From the NCBI GenBank assembly GCA_038380795.1, contig CM076279.1, forward strand, positions 4,479,001 through 4,543,000: a stretch of DNA of 64,000 nucleotides. Reading direction: 5' to 3'. A program made the position numbers and the translations under genes. Below are positions 22,031-36,643 of the stretch, piece after piece (position 1 is the stretch's first letter; the number at the start of each line of letters is the position of its first letter). This DNA comes from Pyrocephalus nanus (Eukaryota > Chordata > Aves > Passeriformes > Tyrannidae). The notes beneath the pieces are model-generated. The model was not told the origin of the DNA, did not search any database, and saw only the letters and a list, made by a program, of their open reading frames with translations.

Positions 22031-25000
22031 TTTCGACTCCAGACAGGTCTTACCCAAGAAAATGAACCATTTTTTGTAGCTCTTTCCAGTCACTGGCTGA
22101 GACTCATCACCTGAGCTCCATTAGATACTTTTATGTACCTTGTTGAGTTATTATCTTTTACTAAGACACTTACTGTCTTGCTGCCTTTAATTTTAAGCTG
22201 AAGAGAAAAAAATGGTTTGGATGTGATTTTGGGGTTTTTTTAATGTATATGGATATAATCACATTTGGATCTTTCCACCATTATGTGCAGAATTTTCAGA
22301 GCTTGGTTAATAAATCTGAGTTTACATTGATCTCAGTGTAAGGAAACTGGAAAGCAAATGGAGCTAATGGAGATCTTGAGGGAGAATGTTGATGTTTTAG
22401 GTCTGTCCAACTCGAAGCTAAGGCCTTAAGTGCTTACACCAACATACCTCCCACTTTCAAAGGTCCCTGAAAATAAAAGACCTTTAAGGATTTAAAAATG
22501 CAAAGAAGGATTTATTTATATTTTAAGCCACTTAAGAACCTGGTGCTGTTTTAAGCATCTGGATCCTCTAGCACTTCGGTGAAATCTGCAATTTGCAGAT
22601 AGTCTGAGGGGTCTGGGTGAGGTGGACAATGAGCTGAGCCTGGAACTGCTGAACATCCTGGTGTAGGTCTGGAGTTTCCTCCAAAATTCTGCAATCAACT
22701 GTTCTTTTATCAATTCCTGGCACTCCAGAGAATAAATATGATCACCTGAACCTACAGGACCTGAACTGATAAGAGTCAATGGATTTGGGAGTCACTGTCA
22801 CAACTTCTCAAACCAAAAAATCTGGGGCAGATCCTGAGTGCAGGTGAGGGAGCAGCATTCCCTGTGCTGCTTTCGCTGTGTTTGGTGCTCATCCATTTGG
22901 CCCCTGTGGACATCCAGCTGCTTTCCAGGGCTGAGCAGCTGAGTGGTGAGACAGAATGGCAGATACACTGCAGCAGCGTGTGCAGATGGCTGTTCTTGCA
23001 AATGGAAATGTTTCGGTTTTTATTTGTTAAGTGTGTTCCCAAGCAGACAGAAGGACAGCTCTCCATCGCTGTTTGCAGTGAGGATTGAGCGCTGTTTGCT
23101 GAAGGGAAGGCTGAGAATGGAATTGGTTATCACATAGAGCAGGGCAGCAGGAGTGACTGGAGTGGTGGTTTTTGCCTTGACTGGTATTTCTGGATCTGTG
23201 CTGTGACTCCACAGCCTGCTGTCCTGCCTGTGCTCATCTGCCTCCATGAGTGGGGAGCAGTGCTGCCTCCTCTGCGTGGACATGTGGGGAGTGACTGGGG
23301 AAGGTGAGATGCTGGTCAAAAGTTCTTTCCATCTTTCCCCTGTGAACAAGGTGAATCCCAGCCCTTTGTCTTGCCATGTCACTGCAGCCTGACATGTCCT
23401 CTCTCATTACCCTCTTACAAGACTTGTTGACATCCCTTTAACAGCAGAGGCTGTGGAGGTGTTGGCCCTGCCAGCCCCTGAGCCTTCTGAGCTGCTGGTT
23501 CCCACGGCCCCAGGGAAGGGCCCAGGGGTGTGTTTTGGCACGTCCCACACAGTTTGGACCTCTCCTGAAGATGGTAGCCAACAATTCTTGTGGCTTGCCA
23601 GGCATACATGTGGTACAAATGTCATTATGAAACATATAATTTTGGGAAAGGAACTCTCTTGCAAGAGCGACTATTTGGGAGTGACTCAGTATATCCAAGT
23701 CAGCCCAGATGAGAGGCAAAAGGGAAGAAGAATCCTTCCAGTCTTGTGTAAAATCTCAGCTCAGCTTATATTAGAAATACCAGAAACTTGTGAAGATATT
23801 CACAGAGAGACAGTCCCTGTGTTTTAAGGAACAGTGGCAGTCATTGTAGGGTTAAAAATCATTTACCACCTTTATTACATGGAGGAAACATGGCACAGGA
23901 TGAAAGGAAGAGCTTTATTTGCTGTTGAAGATGTTAGATTCCATGTGGTAGACAACATCCAAAGATATGAAGTCACTTCCAAAAAACACAGCTGCTCTGT
24001 GAGAGCTATGATTTCCATATGACTGGGCTGTATGAGAACATCTTGGTGGCAGTCTCAGGACAGGAATGTCGTCATGAACACTGCTGAACTTTAGAGACGA
24101 CTGGATTGTTTTCCTGGTAGTGTTTAGTGACACTATTTTGTAATGCTAGCCTTTAGGAAAAAAGATATTCCCCCGAATTAGCACATTACGAGCTCGTTTA
24201 ATGAATGCTCTGCCTCTCATGCGTGAGATTAAGCAACTGGCCTATTGCTCTAAACTTCTAAGAGAAATCAAATCTAGAAAAGTTTATATTCTAGCTTAAG
24301 AGAGTTAAAGAAATTACTGGAGGAGACCCTGGGAATGGTGTTTTGCACAGCTTAGAGGGGTGTGATGCCCTCCCAAGAGAGCACTGCTGTATCTGTGTGT
24401 ACTTCAGCACTGACTGCAAGTCATTAGGGCTTGGCATTGACTTTACCTTCCCCAGCGTGTTTTTGTAGCTGCACGGTGGAATCTCACTCTGAGGTTAAAA
24501 GCAGTGTCCTCTTCCACGCTGAATTCTCTAATCATAACATTTGTGTTTTCTACCATTTGAAACAGGCCTGCTAGTCAGGTTTCACTGTAGGAAAAAAAAA
24601 AGTTTTCTTTTCCCCCTTAACTCTTGCAGTAAAAGCACAATAGGATTTTTTTTGTTTTGTTTTTGTTCAGAAACTTGGGTTAAAACAAATTTGTCAGCTG
24701 CTGCTCTGAAGGATTGATCAGTGGCTGAGAGAAGCGAGCCCAGCTGCCTGGGAGGTCTGAGCAAACCCCGAAAGAACCTAAACACACTCTGTGTGTGGGA
24801 GAGGAGCCCCAGCTGCCGTGCAAGCCCCTGGTGTCAGCAGACACGGGATATTCCAGCACTGGGCAAATAAATTCACCAAAAATGAGTAACCCAGTGAGAG
24901 GAGGCGATGGGCAAGGTGGTAAATCTGTTTGAATGGGATGTACACTGCAGTGGCTGGGGGAGGAGGACTGGTGTGGGCTCTCTGGTTTCAGTAACATGTT

Positions 25001-26780
25001 GGGTAGGGAAGTGTTTGAAGAGTAAAGAATGACCACAGTGTTCAGCCCAATTAAATATGGTTTCTTAAACTGCTGACAGGTCTGGATAAACAGAGCTGGC
25101 ATGGATGGGGCTGAAGCTCACGGGAGGTGGTTGGCTTTAAATCATGGCTCAGCAGAAGTAAAATCTGAGCTGGAGGTATTTGAAAGGTGGAAAGCTGGAT
25201 GTTCCCAGCCTGGATGGGATATTTGGATTCTGCAGCTTTCCCCTGCATGCAGTGTCTGTCGGAACACAGCCCACACTGGTGAGTTTGGGCTCTGGGTACC
25301 AGGATAACACCTTCTCCTGGAGTTATATAGGTAGGCAGGTAACACAGAAAATATCACTGCCCAGTAAATATACAGCCACTGCTTGAGTGACTTTGATAAC
25401 GTCCCTTCAGAGGACAGTGCCTCAGAAGGCATTCTGGAGACAATGTGGGATAGGCTCTTTGATTTACAATTTACATATCAAATGTAAGCAACAGAAGTGT
25501 TGCAGGGTTAGACCAGAGCTGTAGATAGCAGTTGCAAACACTCTTTCAGTGAGCCATGCCAGTTTTCTGGTCATATTTTGTTTCTCTCTGTCCTCCCTTA
25601 TCCAGATTCAGTGTTTGTTAGCAAGGCCTCCAAATTGCAGGGCTTGTATCAATATTCAGATTTTTCCCTTCGTGCAAACAATAGAGAACTTGAGCAAAAG
25701 CCCATCCAGGACCCCGGGAATTTCCTACAGAGCTCAAAGGACTTTGGAGCTAGCTCATAAGTGATCAAACTGTTTCAATTAGAGAGGTTATGTTATGAAT
25801 GTAATCTGTGCAGGGCAGGGAACAGCCTGCTGCACACAAATCCCTGAGCTGCTTCCTTCTGTCTTCTTGCCTCTTCTTCGAGCTGCAAGAGAACTTTCCA
25901 GCATGGGATTAGTTTCTCAGAGAACAGTTTGTATCTTAATTTTTTTTATTATTTTTGTTTTTTTTTAATTGTGGACCAACACCCTCTGATTTGCCTCATC
26001 CAGATCTAGGAACTGCAGTGATTCAGGAAGGTGTGGACACGGACTCCCTGGGCACTGGTGTTCAGCAGCCCCGAGTGCTGCGTGTTCAGTAGCAGGGCTT
26101 GGCTCACAAACTTTCCCAGCAGGAAGCTTATAATGAAAGGGTTATTGAGCAAGAAACAGAAAGATTTAAACTAAAGTCACTCCCGACTGAACAGCTGCCT
26201 TTGTTTTTAATCTGTGCTATCAAGAAGGGATGGGGGCAGCGGGAGGAAGTTTTCCCTCCTTCATGTAGAGGCCATCCGTGACCTTCAGGTGCTTAATCAC
26301 AGCATTTTACTGCTCTCACTTCTAACACTTCCTCATCTGTAACATCTCTGTTCTGAAAAGTAGTGAAGTGCTTTAAAATTGTGATTAATTGTGAGTTTAA
26401 TTGCCACCCCCTCCCCAAAGGAAGCTGCCACAGCCAAAGCAGAGAGAATAAATGACTGGCCCTGGGAATGCTGAATATTGGAGTTCAGTGTTGGAGGCAG
26501 AGCCGGAGCCCAGAACACAACACTCCTCCTCACTTTCTTTCCTGATGAGAATATATTTTTTGGAGGCCAAATGTGTGTGTCAGGATGGAGGGGAAGGGTG
26601 GAAATCTGGTCCTGGGGTTGTACTTGCCAGCTTTTACCATGAATTAATTGCACTTGGCTTGCCCAGCATGTATTCATTGCCTTGAGAAAATACAAACAGA
26701 ATTTTGCAAGACTGAGCTATCCCAGCTCCAGCTGTGATGCTTCCTACCCCAGCACTGCAGCAAAAATCTGTGCTCTATCC

Positions 26781-26803
26781 TTTTTTTTTTTTTTTTTTTT
26801 TTT
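26781..26803 (+). repeat. Poly(T) tract, 23 nt
   Basis: Uninterrupted T run in intergenic DNA, with no recognisable element attached. Confidence 0.95.
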
Positions 26804-29800
26804 GAAAGTACATTATGAAAGCACTAATGATTTTGCACTTGATAGATGTCTGGTGCCACTGTATCCATCCCTGACTTCTCCCTCTGTCTGCAGCCTGTCT
26901 GGTGCTGGCTGGCTAACTCCTTCCCCTCCAGGTGGGGCTGCTTTTCACACCAGGCCTGCAAGTGGTGTGAAGCTCCCTTAGAAAGCATGGAGCTCTTTAA
27001 CAGGAAAGTCTCTCTGTCCGTGCCACTAATGTGGCATCTCCCACCAACTGCTGCTGCACTTCTCATATTCAAAGCATTGCCATGAATTCCTGCCCTGCAG
27101 AAAGGTCAGCACTTCCCCAGCAAATGTATCCCCAGCAGAGGTTCTTGGAGAGCTTTTCATGTTAAAAAAAAAGGGAGAGGAAAGTGTTGAGGCTTCAAGC
27201 TGGCAGAAATCCTTTGTTTATCAAAAGAATAAGAGAAGCTGTTGCTCCTCTTTGGGAGTCCTGTGTACCTGTAGGCTCAAAGCTTCCCACTTGCATCACT
27301 GCCCATAACAGCTCACGTGGGCAGGGGTTTGGTTCTGGCAGCTCTCAGCTGGGAGCAGAATTCCTCAGTCCTCCTTATAGCCATGCTGGAAAACTTTGTT
27401 TGAAAAGAGCATCTTCTCCCAGGGAGCAAGTACTATCTTGCTTCTCTTTTCCCCTCTTTTTGTAGGAATGGTGTTAAAGATGTGCCTGCTCTGCTCAGAA
27501 AGGTTTTTCTGCTTCCCTCCTCTCTCAGCCCCCCATGTGGTGCCCTGAACACAGAACTGCATGCTTGGCTTGCAGCACCTGCTCTTCAATTCCTTCATGC
27601 ACAGGGCAGTCCAATTCCTATAGGATGCAGCATTCACCCAGAGTTTTACACCTGGAAGATGTGGAATATAATTGTAAGTCAGACCCAGTAAGGGGAAAGC
27701 GTCTGTGTTCCCTGTTGTGCCAGGTACACAAGTGTTTGTTGGCAGCTCCTCTGTCCCTGAGGATGTGTTCCACAGAGGGCAGAGCTGTTTCTAGTTACTG
27801 AAAAGCTGAGCCCAGGGACCTCCAGGAGCTCAGAGACTTTGCTGGTGGGCTGGCAGTGCTGTACAAGGGGAATAGCCAAGGCCATGCTGTGTGTGATTAC
27901 TAACCCTGGTACCCGCAGGAAAGCTGTGCTGCTCCTGTGATCAGGGTGACTTTTGGGGTTTAGATGGGAGAGTAGGTGCTATACCTTTGTCTCTTGAGGT
28001 CTAACAGGCAGCTATGTCCCCTCTTGGTGTCCACGCTCACATCCAGAGCCTCAAACCCTCTCGCTTGCCTCCCCCAACCCCTCCAGAGCCCAGCCTGCTC
28101 CTATGTAATAAATAAATAAATCTGTTTTCTTTTGCCTTGAAAGGAAAAGGGCTGAGGGCTTCCTAAAACCAATTGGGTAAATTGTTTATTGTGCAAATTT
28201 CAATAAGGGTTTTAGAAAGGAAGTGGTCTGTAAGCCCTGATAAACACTGTGCAGTAGATAGCGGCAGGGAAGGGTTGCAGTTCCATCTGGATGTATACAC
28301 AGACCAGGGTCTCTCATGGGTCCGTGAGAACAATGAATTATATATCATGTGCTGCAGGGCTGGCTCCTGGGCTGCTGATGTCCTCTCCCAAAGCCACTGG
28401 TACCAGTGGCTGCTGGGGACAGGTACTGGGGTGGCAGGACCCGTGTCTGACCTGGGACAGCGAGGACATGAGTTCCTGCTCATTAGGTGACACAGTGACA
28501 TTAATTGCTGTGGCCAACTGTCCACCAGAGACTCCTTAACTGTGTGAAAAGAGGCTGAGCACTGAATGAGGAATAAATACAAGCAAACACAACCCCAGTC
28601 CAAGCTGGGTCTTTCTTGTGTGTTTCTTGCCTTGCTGCCTGTGCAGGCTCACAGAACCCTGACAGATTGGGCACCTTGAGTCCCAGCTTCCAAATCCTGA
28701 AGACAATTTCTCCTGCCTGGCCAAGAACTACTTACATAATTATGTGCTTGAAGATTTGGGTTCTAAATAAAGACATGATTTCAGCTATAAACACACATTA
28801 TCTTCAAAGCCTTACAAATTTCCACAAAGTAAATGTCTAACTCTAAATAGCTTGGGTTACTGTATGTTTAAGGAACTAAAAGTCAGTGGAGAAAAGGTGG
28901 CTAAAGTGAAATTACAGCAGGAGAAGTTCAGTGTTAAATATAAAATGGATGTTATCCATAAAAGATTGCCCTTTTTTTTCTTCTTAAGAAGGATCCTGGT
29001 ACTTAGACTGGTGGTTATATTCTAGGACTTGCAAATGTTTATTTCAGCAATTGGCTTTCTACTACAACTATTTGTTTCTCATTAAAATGTAGGTAATCCC
29101 TTGCTGAAACTAATATTTTAAAAGGAAAGAAACCCAAAACTGGAACTGGCGTGGCCAGAGCAGAAGATATATGAGAACCTCATAGCATGTTGACTTGTAT
29201 TGGCTCTGAAATCCTTTATGTAATAGTTTCACTCTCATATTGAAAATTATACATCATCTGTAGCTCAGGGTTTTTTTCTGCAGTGTTGCTGAGAAGTCTC
29301 TGGATATTGGTCAAGTTCTCTTGACAGATGTAGAGAAAATATTTGGTGTGCTAAAATCCTGCTGGGGTGGCTTAAACCATTTAGTGCCTGCTCCTGTGAA
29401 CCCATATTAAAGCACTGCCCTTCACCATGTGCAGCTTCACTAATCCTGATGAAAGTGTGAACTTACACTGAGAAATTACTCCAGTGAGTAAAGCTGTGGG
29501 AGCTGGGCACAAGTGTGGCTTTTAGACAAGGATGAAGGTGTGTCTGATGCAGCTGCAGAGGGTCACAGTGCGGATCACAATGAGCTAATAGGAAGCTCTG
29601 TAGTTTCTCTTGGTCCACATGAGATGTGTTTGTTTAGGAGTGTCCTCCCCAGAGCTGGGGAGCAGCGGAGCTGTAAAGATTAGCTTGCATTTTGGAGGTA
29701 GAGCTACAGCTCTCCTGGGGTAAGGGTGGGAGCATTGCAATCAAGGATGACAGGAGAGGTGGAGGGGAAATGACTTTCCAAATCACTCCTAGGAGCTCTG

Positions 29801-31620
29801 TATTTCCATGTTGAAAAGGCAGGCTTGGCAGGTCACGCTGCCAGAGCGTGGGCTGGGACAGAAACCCCTCCTTAGCCTGTTTTGCAGACAGGAGGTGCTG
29901 CAGTGGCTGCTTTGAGGTGGGACTTTTTTCTGCTTTACAAATCCAGTGTTCTGAGGAGCCCTCTGTGCACCAGTGGAGCCCCACAGAAGCAGTGACAACC
30001 CAGAGACAGGGCAGCACAATGGCCCAGCCACCACCCTGCTAAATGTGACTGCGAACACCCTCTGGCTCAAGGAGTTTGGGGGTCAGCTGAAAAGGCTGGG
30101 GAGAAGGTTTTGCTGTCACAAGTGAAAAACCAGGACCAAGAGACTGGACAACTTATTAGGGGGCAAAGGTTATGATGGCCAAGTGGGTGTTTCCATGTCA
30201 CCTGCACCCCAGTGCAGCAAGGTGGCCATGAGGCAGCAGGAGGAAGGAGCAGCGAAGCGGTGCCATCTCCCTTCCACTCCCTGAGCGAGAGCAGGATTAC
30301 GTCCTAAACCCTGCAGGATGACTGCAAGCCCCGGACAGTGTTTGTTGTGGGGTTGCTACTGGAGTCTGTGGTATAAGGGAGTTTCTCAGGCATGTTGGTG
30401 AGTCATCTGATACAGGAGGAGTCTGAGACAGGAGCTCCACGTTGCCCCCTCGCCCAGCAGCCGATCCTGGCCGGTGGCTGCTATTTTAAATCGACAGCAG
30501 AAGTGTCAATGTATCTGTGACATTTTTTTCAAGATGGCTGAGGAGACCAGGAGCTGACAAATGGTTCTTCCACTTCTCCTGGCTAATTTTGGATTAGCTG
30601 CATTTACAAACAGGTGTTGACAAGTCCACAGGTCCCAAAATTCCTCAGAGTGTCTCTTTAGGGTTTCCAACACTCAAACCTGTGGAGAGCAGTGGGCTCA
30701 GATCTGTTGGTGTTCCACCCTTGCCATGTGTGCAGGTGTGTCACACGTCACTGGGCTTGGTTTTGAGTGCCACCTAGGCTGGCCCTTTGGAAGGAAGCAA
30801 AGCCCAGTGTACCCTGGGGCCTGACCCAGCAGGGAATTGTGCTGGCTGCAGCAGCACAGCTCCCAGCAGAGCCTGGGGGATGGAGAAATGATGCTGAAAT
30901 GGTTTTCACCATGAAGAGGCAGGTCCAGGAGCAGGGAATCTTCTAGTCCAGACTCAGAGGAGTCCATTGGTCCCCACTGAGATTTTTGGAGTGAGGGAGT
31001 CATTGCCCACAGAGGGTTGGGATGCCCTCTCAGATAAAGATTGTTCCAGCTCTGCTCAGGCTGCTGAGGCTTTGCCCCAGGCTGGAGCAGGAGCAGGGTG
31101 GTGTTTAGGGACATTCAGCTCACTCAGACAGCCCCTGCTGCCGAGGTGTGCGTGGATGGTGCCGTATCTGCAGAGCTTTCTGAGAGTGTGTTTATCTCTG
31201 AGGCATTTCCAAAGAAAATACTTGATTTCCCCAGCTTTGTGCTGGCACAGCTTCTGTGGAAAGGGAAAATGAAAAACAAACAGAACTCCTTTTCAGAGAG
31301 CTTGGTGCAAACCACAGCACTCTCCCATGCTGCTCTCACGGCTCAGGGCTCACAGGGGCCGTCACTGCTGGTGGGAATCAGGCAGCTTTTGCTGAATGGT
31401 TGCAATTAAACTTAGTTTCTTTTTTCCCCACTAATTCTGTGCCAGTGCTTTCAGTCCCTACCTGCTTGAAGGATTTGAAAAGTGGGGTTATCAGATAGCC
31501 CTGAACCTCACTCTTTATCCTTGACTGAGAAGGAGCATTATTGCCTCAGGGGCAAGCAGTCTGAGAATTTTTTTGCTTTTACCATGATTCTCACAGATTT
31601 TTTTGTTATTTTTTGTTGGG

Positions 31621-31642
31621 TTTTTTTTTTTTTTTTTTTTTA
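31621..31642 (+). repeat. Poly(T) tract, 22 nt
   Basis: Uninterrupted T run preceded by interrupted T-rich sequence from about 31590. Confidence 0.95.
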
Positions 31643-34136
31643 ATCCCTATAGATCCACAGCACTGCAGGTTTGTCAGCCCTTTCTCATCAGGGTAAGAGC
31701 CCTGAATGCCATCTCTCCCACAGCATCCTCTCCAGGCTCCTGGTGCTCCTCTTTCTCTCAGCATGAATTCAGTCTGAGCTCGGCACGGTGATGTAACCAA
31801 TGTAAATGGCAGGAAAAAAAAATTCCTCAGTGGCTTTTCTGAAGAAATGTAATCTGCAAAATTAGGCACTGTGAGGACACCATTAGAGGGTTTTTACTTG
31901 GCAGCATGTAGTATTGAAGAGTGGCTATTTGTCAGCCTGACTTCCTGCAGTGTTCACCTCAACTGTACAGAAGTCTTGGTGCAAGGCCAGAAGTGCAAAC
32001 TACTTTTTAATCAGCTCTAGCTTCAAGTGCAGATCTAATGTTAAAGGTGAGGATGTCAAAAAGAATTCAGAATTTGGGGAGAATACAGTGTCTTTGACTA
32101 GCCTGTTTTTCCATTCTCCTTTACTAGATATTGATTGAAGGACTCTGAAGAAAAACAGTGCCTTAAATCAACATGCTGTCAAGTAACAAGACCAGAGAGA
32201 ACAGAGCTCCTCAGAGCTGCTGCAGGCCTGAGCTGCCCTGGGAACTGTACAAGCCTAAGAAGTCAAAGCTACTGACCTGAATAAGAATGAGACCATTTTG
32301 GGCAGCTGAAATTTCATGTAGACCCTGAATAAAAGACCTTCCAGTTCACTGGGAGTAAATGTGAATAACTTAGTGTTTCTTGGCTGAAATCGTGGTGTTA
32401 AGAGCAGGCAGCAGCATTACACAGCACGCTTTTCATTGCTGATTTCAATTTTGATACAGTCCCAGTGGGACTATAGAAAACTCTGCCCCATTATGTTTCA
32501 GAACAATGGGATCACTGCAAAAGAAAGACACCAAGTGTGAACGTGCCAAGCTAATTCCTTTCCAACCTCAGCTCGAGCAAAAACAGTCAGGAGTGAGCAT
32601 CCTCAGATCCTGAGGTGCACAGAACCAATATTCAGATCTGGGTGGTGCCACTTTTTATGGCCTTTCTCTAGGTTTGTATCCTAATTTTTGCAAGGATGGC
32701 CCATCGCTTTCTGCTCTTCTGCAATGCCATCATTGTGTGTGTCTGAGCTGAGTACCTGCAGCCCTCAGGGTGTTGTGGGCTGTGATGCTGATCCATCAGG
32801 TCCTGCCTCTAGTCGTGGTCACTGACATGAGGGTATAAGACTGATTTTAAGGATGTTTGGATGCAGCTGTGCATTTATACAGACACCTCCAGGGACTGTT
32901 TCTAGGATGGCACAGCTGTTAAGGTGTTTGCAGTAGCTTCTCTCAGCATTGTCCAGGATCTCCTTTTCTCCCAGGAACAGTTTGCTTCCAGGATTTCAGC
33001 AGATTTGTTGCTGAAGGGGCCCCCCAATGTTCCCTCTGTGCCTTGCCCTGTCAGCCCAGGTAACAGTCCTAACATGTTTTGCACCTAATTTTTCTCCAAA
33101 CATGCCTTTGGACTTAGTCTTGAACAGACCAGGAATTTGACAAAACTGGCCTCTCATGGGGAGGGCAAAACTTTTCCACTTGCTGAAGCTGAACTTCTGT
33201 GCAGGAAAATGCAGTTTCCAACTAAACTTTCACTGTAGCTCTTTGATCCAGAGTGGAATTTCTGGACAAAATTAAAATTTGCGTGAGGCCAATTCTTTTG
33301 TTTGCTTTCCTCAAGATGTTTGGCTCCTTTGGATCCTTCGTTGCATCCTAAAGGCACAATTGTGTGCCTGTGGATCACCCTTTGAACCTGCTCACAGCTG
33401 CTTTTTCCCTTTCTCTGGAAGGCAGTTCTCATTTTTATAATTGGTAGGAACTTCCCTGAGTCTTAAATTATCACTTCTTCTAATCTCAGTTTTAGGAGGT
33501 GTCTGCTTTAAGACAGGGTGGAAAAATGGTGTGGAACAGAGGATGTTGAAACTAAAAGGTCTGCCTCTTAAGGTAAAACCATTGAATTCCACCCCAAAAA
33601 CCTCTCTGCTCCATCCCAAAGAACTGAGGTTTCCTTCTTCCTTCTTAGCCTAACAACATATTTGATATTTCCATTAAAATTCGTAGTTTCTCTGAATGTA
33701 CTGTAGCAGCATAACTATAATAAGGTTACTCAACTATCTATACTAATAATATCAGAAGTAAACGAGCAATTATAAACAGGCAGGTTTAAATTAATTTAAG
33801 CAGGACTGGATGTACAAGCCATTGCAAGCTATTAGGAGAGCTGATACATTAGAAGATATTTTGGTGTACCTTTACAATCAGATTTCTTCCCACGATATAA
33901 CCTGATTTTACTTCAACTCCTGCCTCTTTGTATAATTTCTTGCATAGATAAATTACCCAGCTCTGGAGATGTTTATAGTTCTCAGTTCACTGAGGGTGGA
34001 ACAGATGGCAGCACTCACATCTTCCATTTGTGCTCTGAAAATGCTGTTACTGGCCATTGTCAAGAGGTGATCTGTGCTTATAAATATTTGAAGGAGCCCC
34101 TGAGATGGATTTTAATGAATTTTTGTAGCCAGGTTT

Positions 34137-34192
34137 CCCCTCCCTCTCTCCTTTTTTTTTGTTTCTTTCTTTCTTTTTTTTTTTTTTTTTCC
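34137..34192 (+). repeat. Polypyrimidine tract with T9 and T17 runs
   Basis: About 56 nt almost entirely C and T (a single G), ending in T17 at 34174-34190. Long homopyrimidine tracts can form triplex DNA and are prone to slippage. Confidence 0.9.
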
Positions 34193-36628
34193 AAATGTGC
34201 TGAAAGAATAAACCAAAAAGCGCTGTATAAGCTATAAACCCACAAGGGAATGAGCCAGAAAGTGATAGGGTAAGGCTGAGTTATTAAAATCAGGTCATAC
34301 CCTGAAGGAGATTACAGCAAGACAAGCCAACATAAATATACACTGTATTTCTGTCATATGTCTTTGTTACCCTGGGTGGCCTGCAGTCAACTAACAGGGC
34401 AAGGGAGAGAAGTGGAATACATGAGTGTTACAGGATCCTAATCCAGCTGGTTGGAATCCAGTTCTCATTAACCAACTAATTTATACTTCTCTGAACCAGA
34501 ATTTGATGTTAGTCTGGTGTAAATCTGGCGAAATTCTGTGTTTTACTGAATTCAAGTCCCACAGCCCCTTCTCCTCTATTGTTGAATGTTCCTAATCCCC
34601 TGAATAACAAATGGAGGTTTGCAGTGAAATGAGACTGCCTAGTGATAAGAAAAGCCACGCTAAATTAAATCCAAATCTTGCACAGACAGTGTATTTTATG
34701 GATTTTCAGATCTTGATCCCTGGAAAACCCATAAAGGAAGGCTTACAAGGGGTTTGGAGGAAGATGCACGATGCTGGAAGTCATTAATATATTGGCCATG
34801 AGTACAGAGAGTGTTATCTCTTAAGATGTAGAGCCAAATTCTGGTTTTCATTAAATTGGTGAAAATCTGGAAAACACTGCTTGCAGTGCCATCACTCAGG
34901 GTTTGCTCTTGTAATAAGAAACAGAATTTGGTTCAAACATTACACCATCAGCCCACACAGAGTTAAGCTCTGCTGTTAGTCTGGGTATATGCGGATGTAA
35001 ACCTGATTTTTTTGCTTGAGGCAAAAATGAGAGCTGAACTTGAGCACCTCTTTGCCAAAAACCCCAAACACTTTCCCCCTAATGTGGCACCTTTAAGCGT
35101 ATTGTGGGAAAACACGGCCCTGGCAAAGATGTTCCAGCACAGGAATTAACCAGGGATGAACCCTCTGCCACAGGGCTTGTGTTCTACCAGCAGCTCAAGG
35201 CCAGGCTGTGTGAAATGGCTCCACTCCCCTGGGGGTGGCTGTCAGACCTTCTCCAGGAGGGCCACTGCTCATCCCAGGGCATGCTGGGGCAGCTCAAATT
35301 CAGGAGTGACTTCTCACTTTGGATGATTTAGGAGTTTCATGCCTGAGAGCAGCTCATGGTGAGCGTGGGATGAGCTGGAGGTTGGATGCTGATGCAAACC
35401 AGTGTCAAAAGGGAGCAAAGTCTGGTGTGGGAGGCATTTTAACTCAATATATAAGTGCTGGAGAGATCCATGTGGGACGGGGTGGGAGCTGCAGCACGAA
35501 GGGCACCCCTTGGATGAGCAGGAATTACACCTGTGATGGGAGGTGAAGGATTCTTTCACCTTCCACTGAAAACTGGTACTACAGTCTCCTGCTTGAATCC
35601 TGGCAGATCTGGGAAAGGCTGTTTTCACGAGCTCAGGGAAAGCACTAGATGAGTTTTGGGCCACAAGAAACCTCATGCACAAGGTGCAGTGCTGTCCTGC
35701 TTCCTCATCCTTCCCGGGGAACTTGCCAGCACTGGTGGCTGGCTCTGGGCAGGAGCAGGACAGGGCAGGGTGGGCAAGAGGAGGCTCCACACTCACCCTG
35801 CTCCATCCTGTGACTGTAAAAATAAACAAACTCCTGGGGTTGAGGTGGGGGGGAACCCTCCAAAAACCTCGCTCCCTTGTTTTGCTTTGCCTATCGCAAA
35901 TCTAAACACAATATTTTCTCATTCTTGGGCCTGTATGAATCTCTGACAGTACAATTGGAGGCCAGTGCCTGGAGTGTATTGTCTGGAGGAGCTTACCAAG
36001 GAAATCGAGAGTTTGGTCAGCAATTGTAAATATCCTCCTGTAATTGAGTTTGTTTGTTCTGCAGGGCCCTCCGGCGTCATGGGCTGTGGGACACCCTGGC
36101 ACCAGGTTGCTGGTGGGAAAGATCCACTGCTCAGATAAGGATGGGAATAAACTCCACCCACAGAAATGCCACAGAAAAAAATCCCTGATTTATCCATTAA
36201 TTGCTTTAAGGGGTGGTGAGTGCGAGTACAACAATGGGGTATTGACAATAATATGCCTCGTTGGCAGGAAAAGGGCTTTCCCCTTGCTCTGAGGCTTTAA
36301 TGTGCTTCTTCTTGGAATTATGAAATGTTTGCAAATCCTGCACTGGCTCGAGGATGCAGAATGAAAGACAAGAACCCAGCAAAGAAAATGAGTGCTGGAA
36401 TAGCTGTTTCCTGCTTGGGATGAAGCAAAATGCTGTTTTTGCTGGGAAATGCACCCAGCACCACAGCCTGTGAGTCTGCTTCTCATGGAGATGGTCATAA
36501 AAGGTTATTGAGGAAGTTTTAAGGTTTTTTTTGTGACCTGCTGCTTATTTGTGATTCACAGTGTAGGTGGGTGTCTTGGGTCCTCAGCAAGCACAAAGAA
36601 ATCTGTTTGTAGGAGATGAACCATCTAC

Positions 36629-36643
36629 AAAAAAAAAAAAAAA
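36629..36643 (+). repeat. Poly(A) tract, 15 nt
   Basis: Uninterrupted A run in intergenic DNA. Confidence 0.9.

Larger units (their letters stand above)
16116..31620. other. Intergenic, no gene seen
   Basis: About 15 kb of unique, mostly AT-rich DNA. I see no protein-like frame, tRNA or recognisable transposon. Notable pieces listed separately are the inverted repeat at 21167, the AT palindrome with octamer at 22007, and the T23 run at 26781. A short (AAAT)n run is near 28108. Confidence 0.4.

Noticed and set aside
30769..30780. Possible CTCF site GCCACCTAGGCT
   Set aside because: Only about 9 of 12 core positions match, weaker than the sites at 16102 and 59476.
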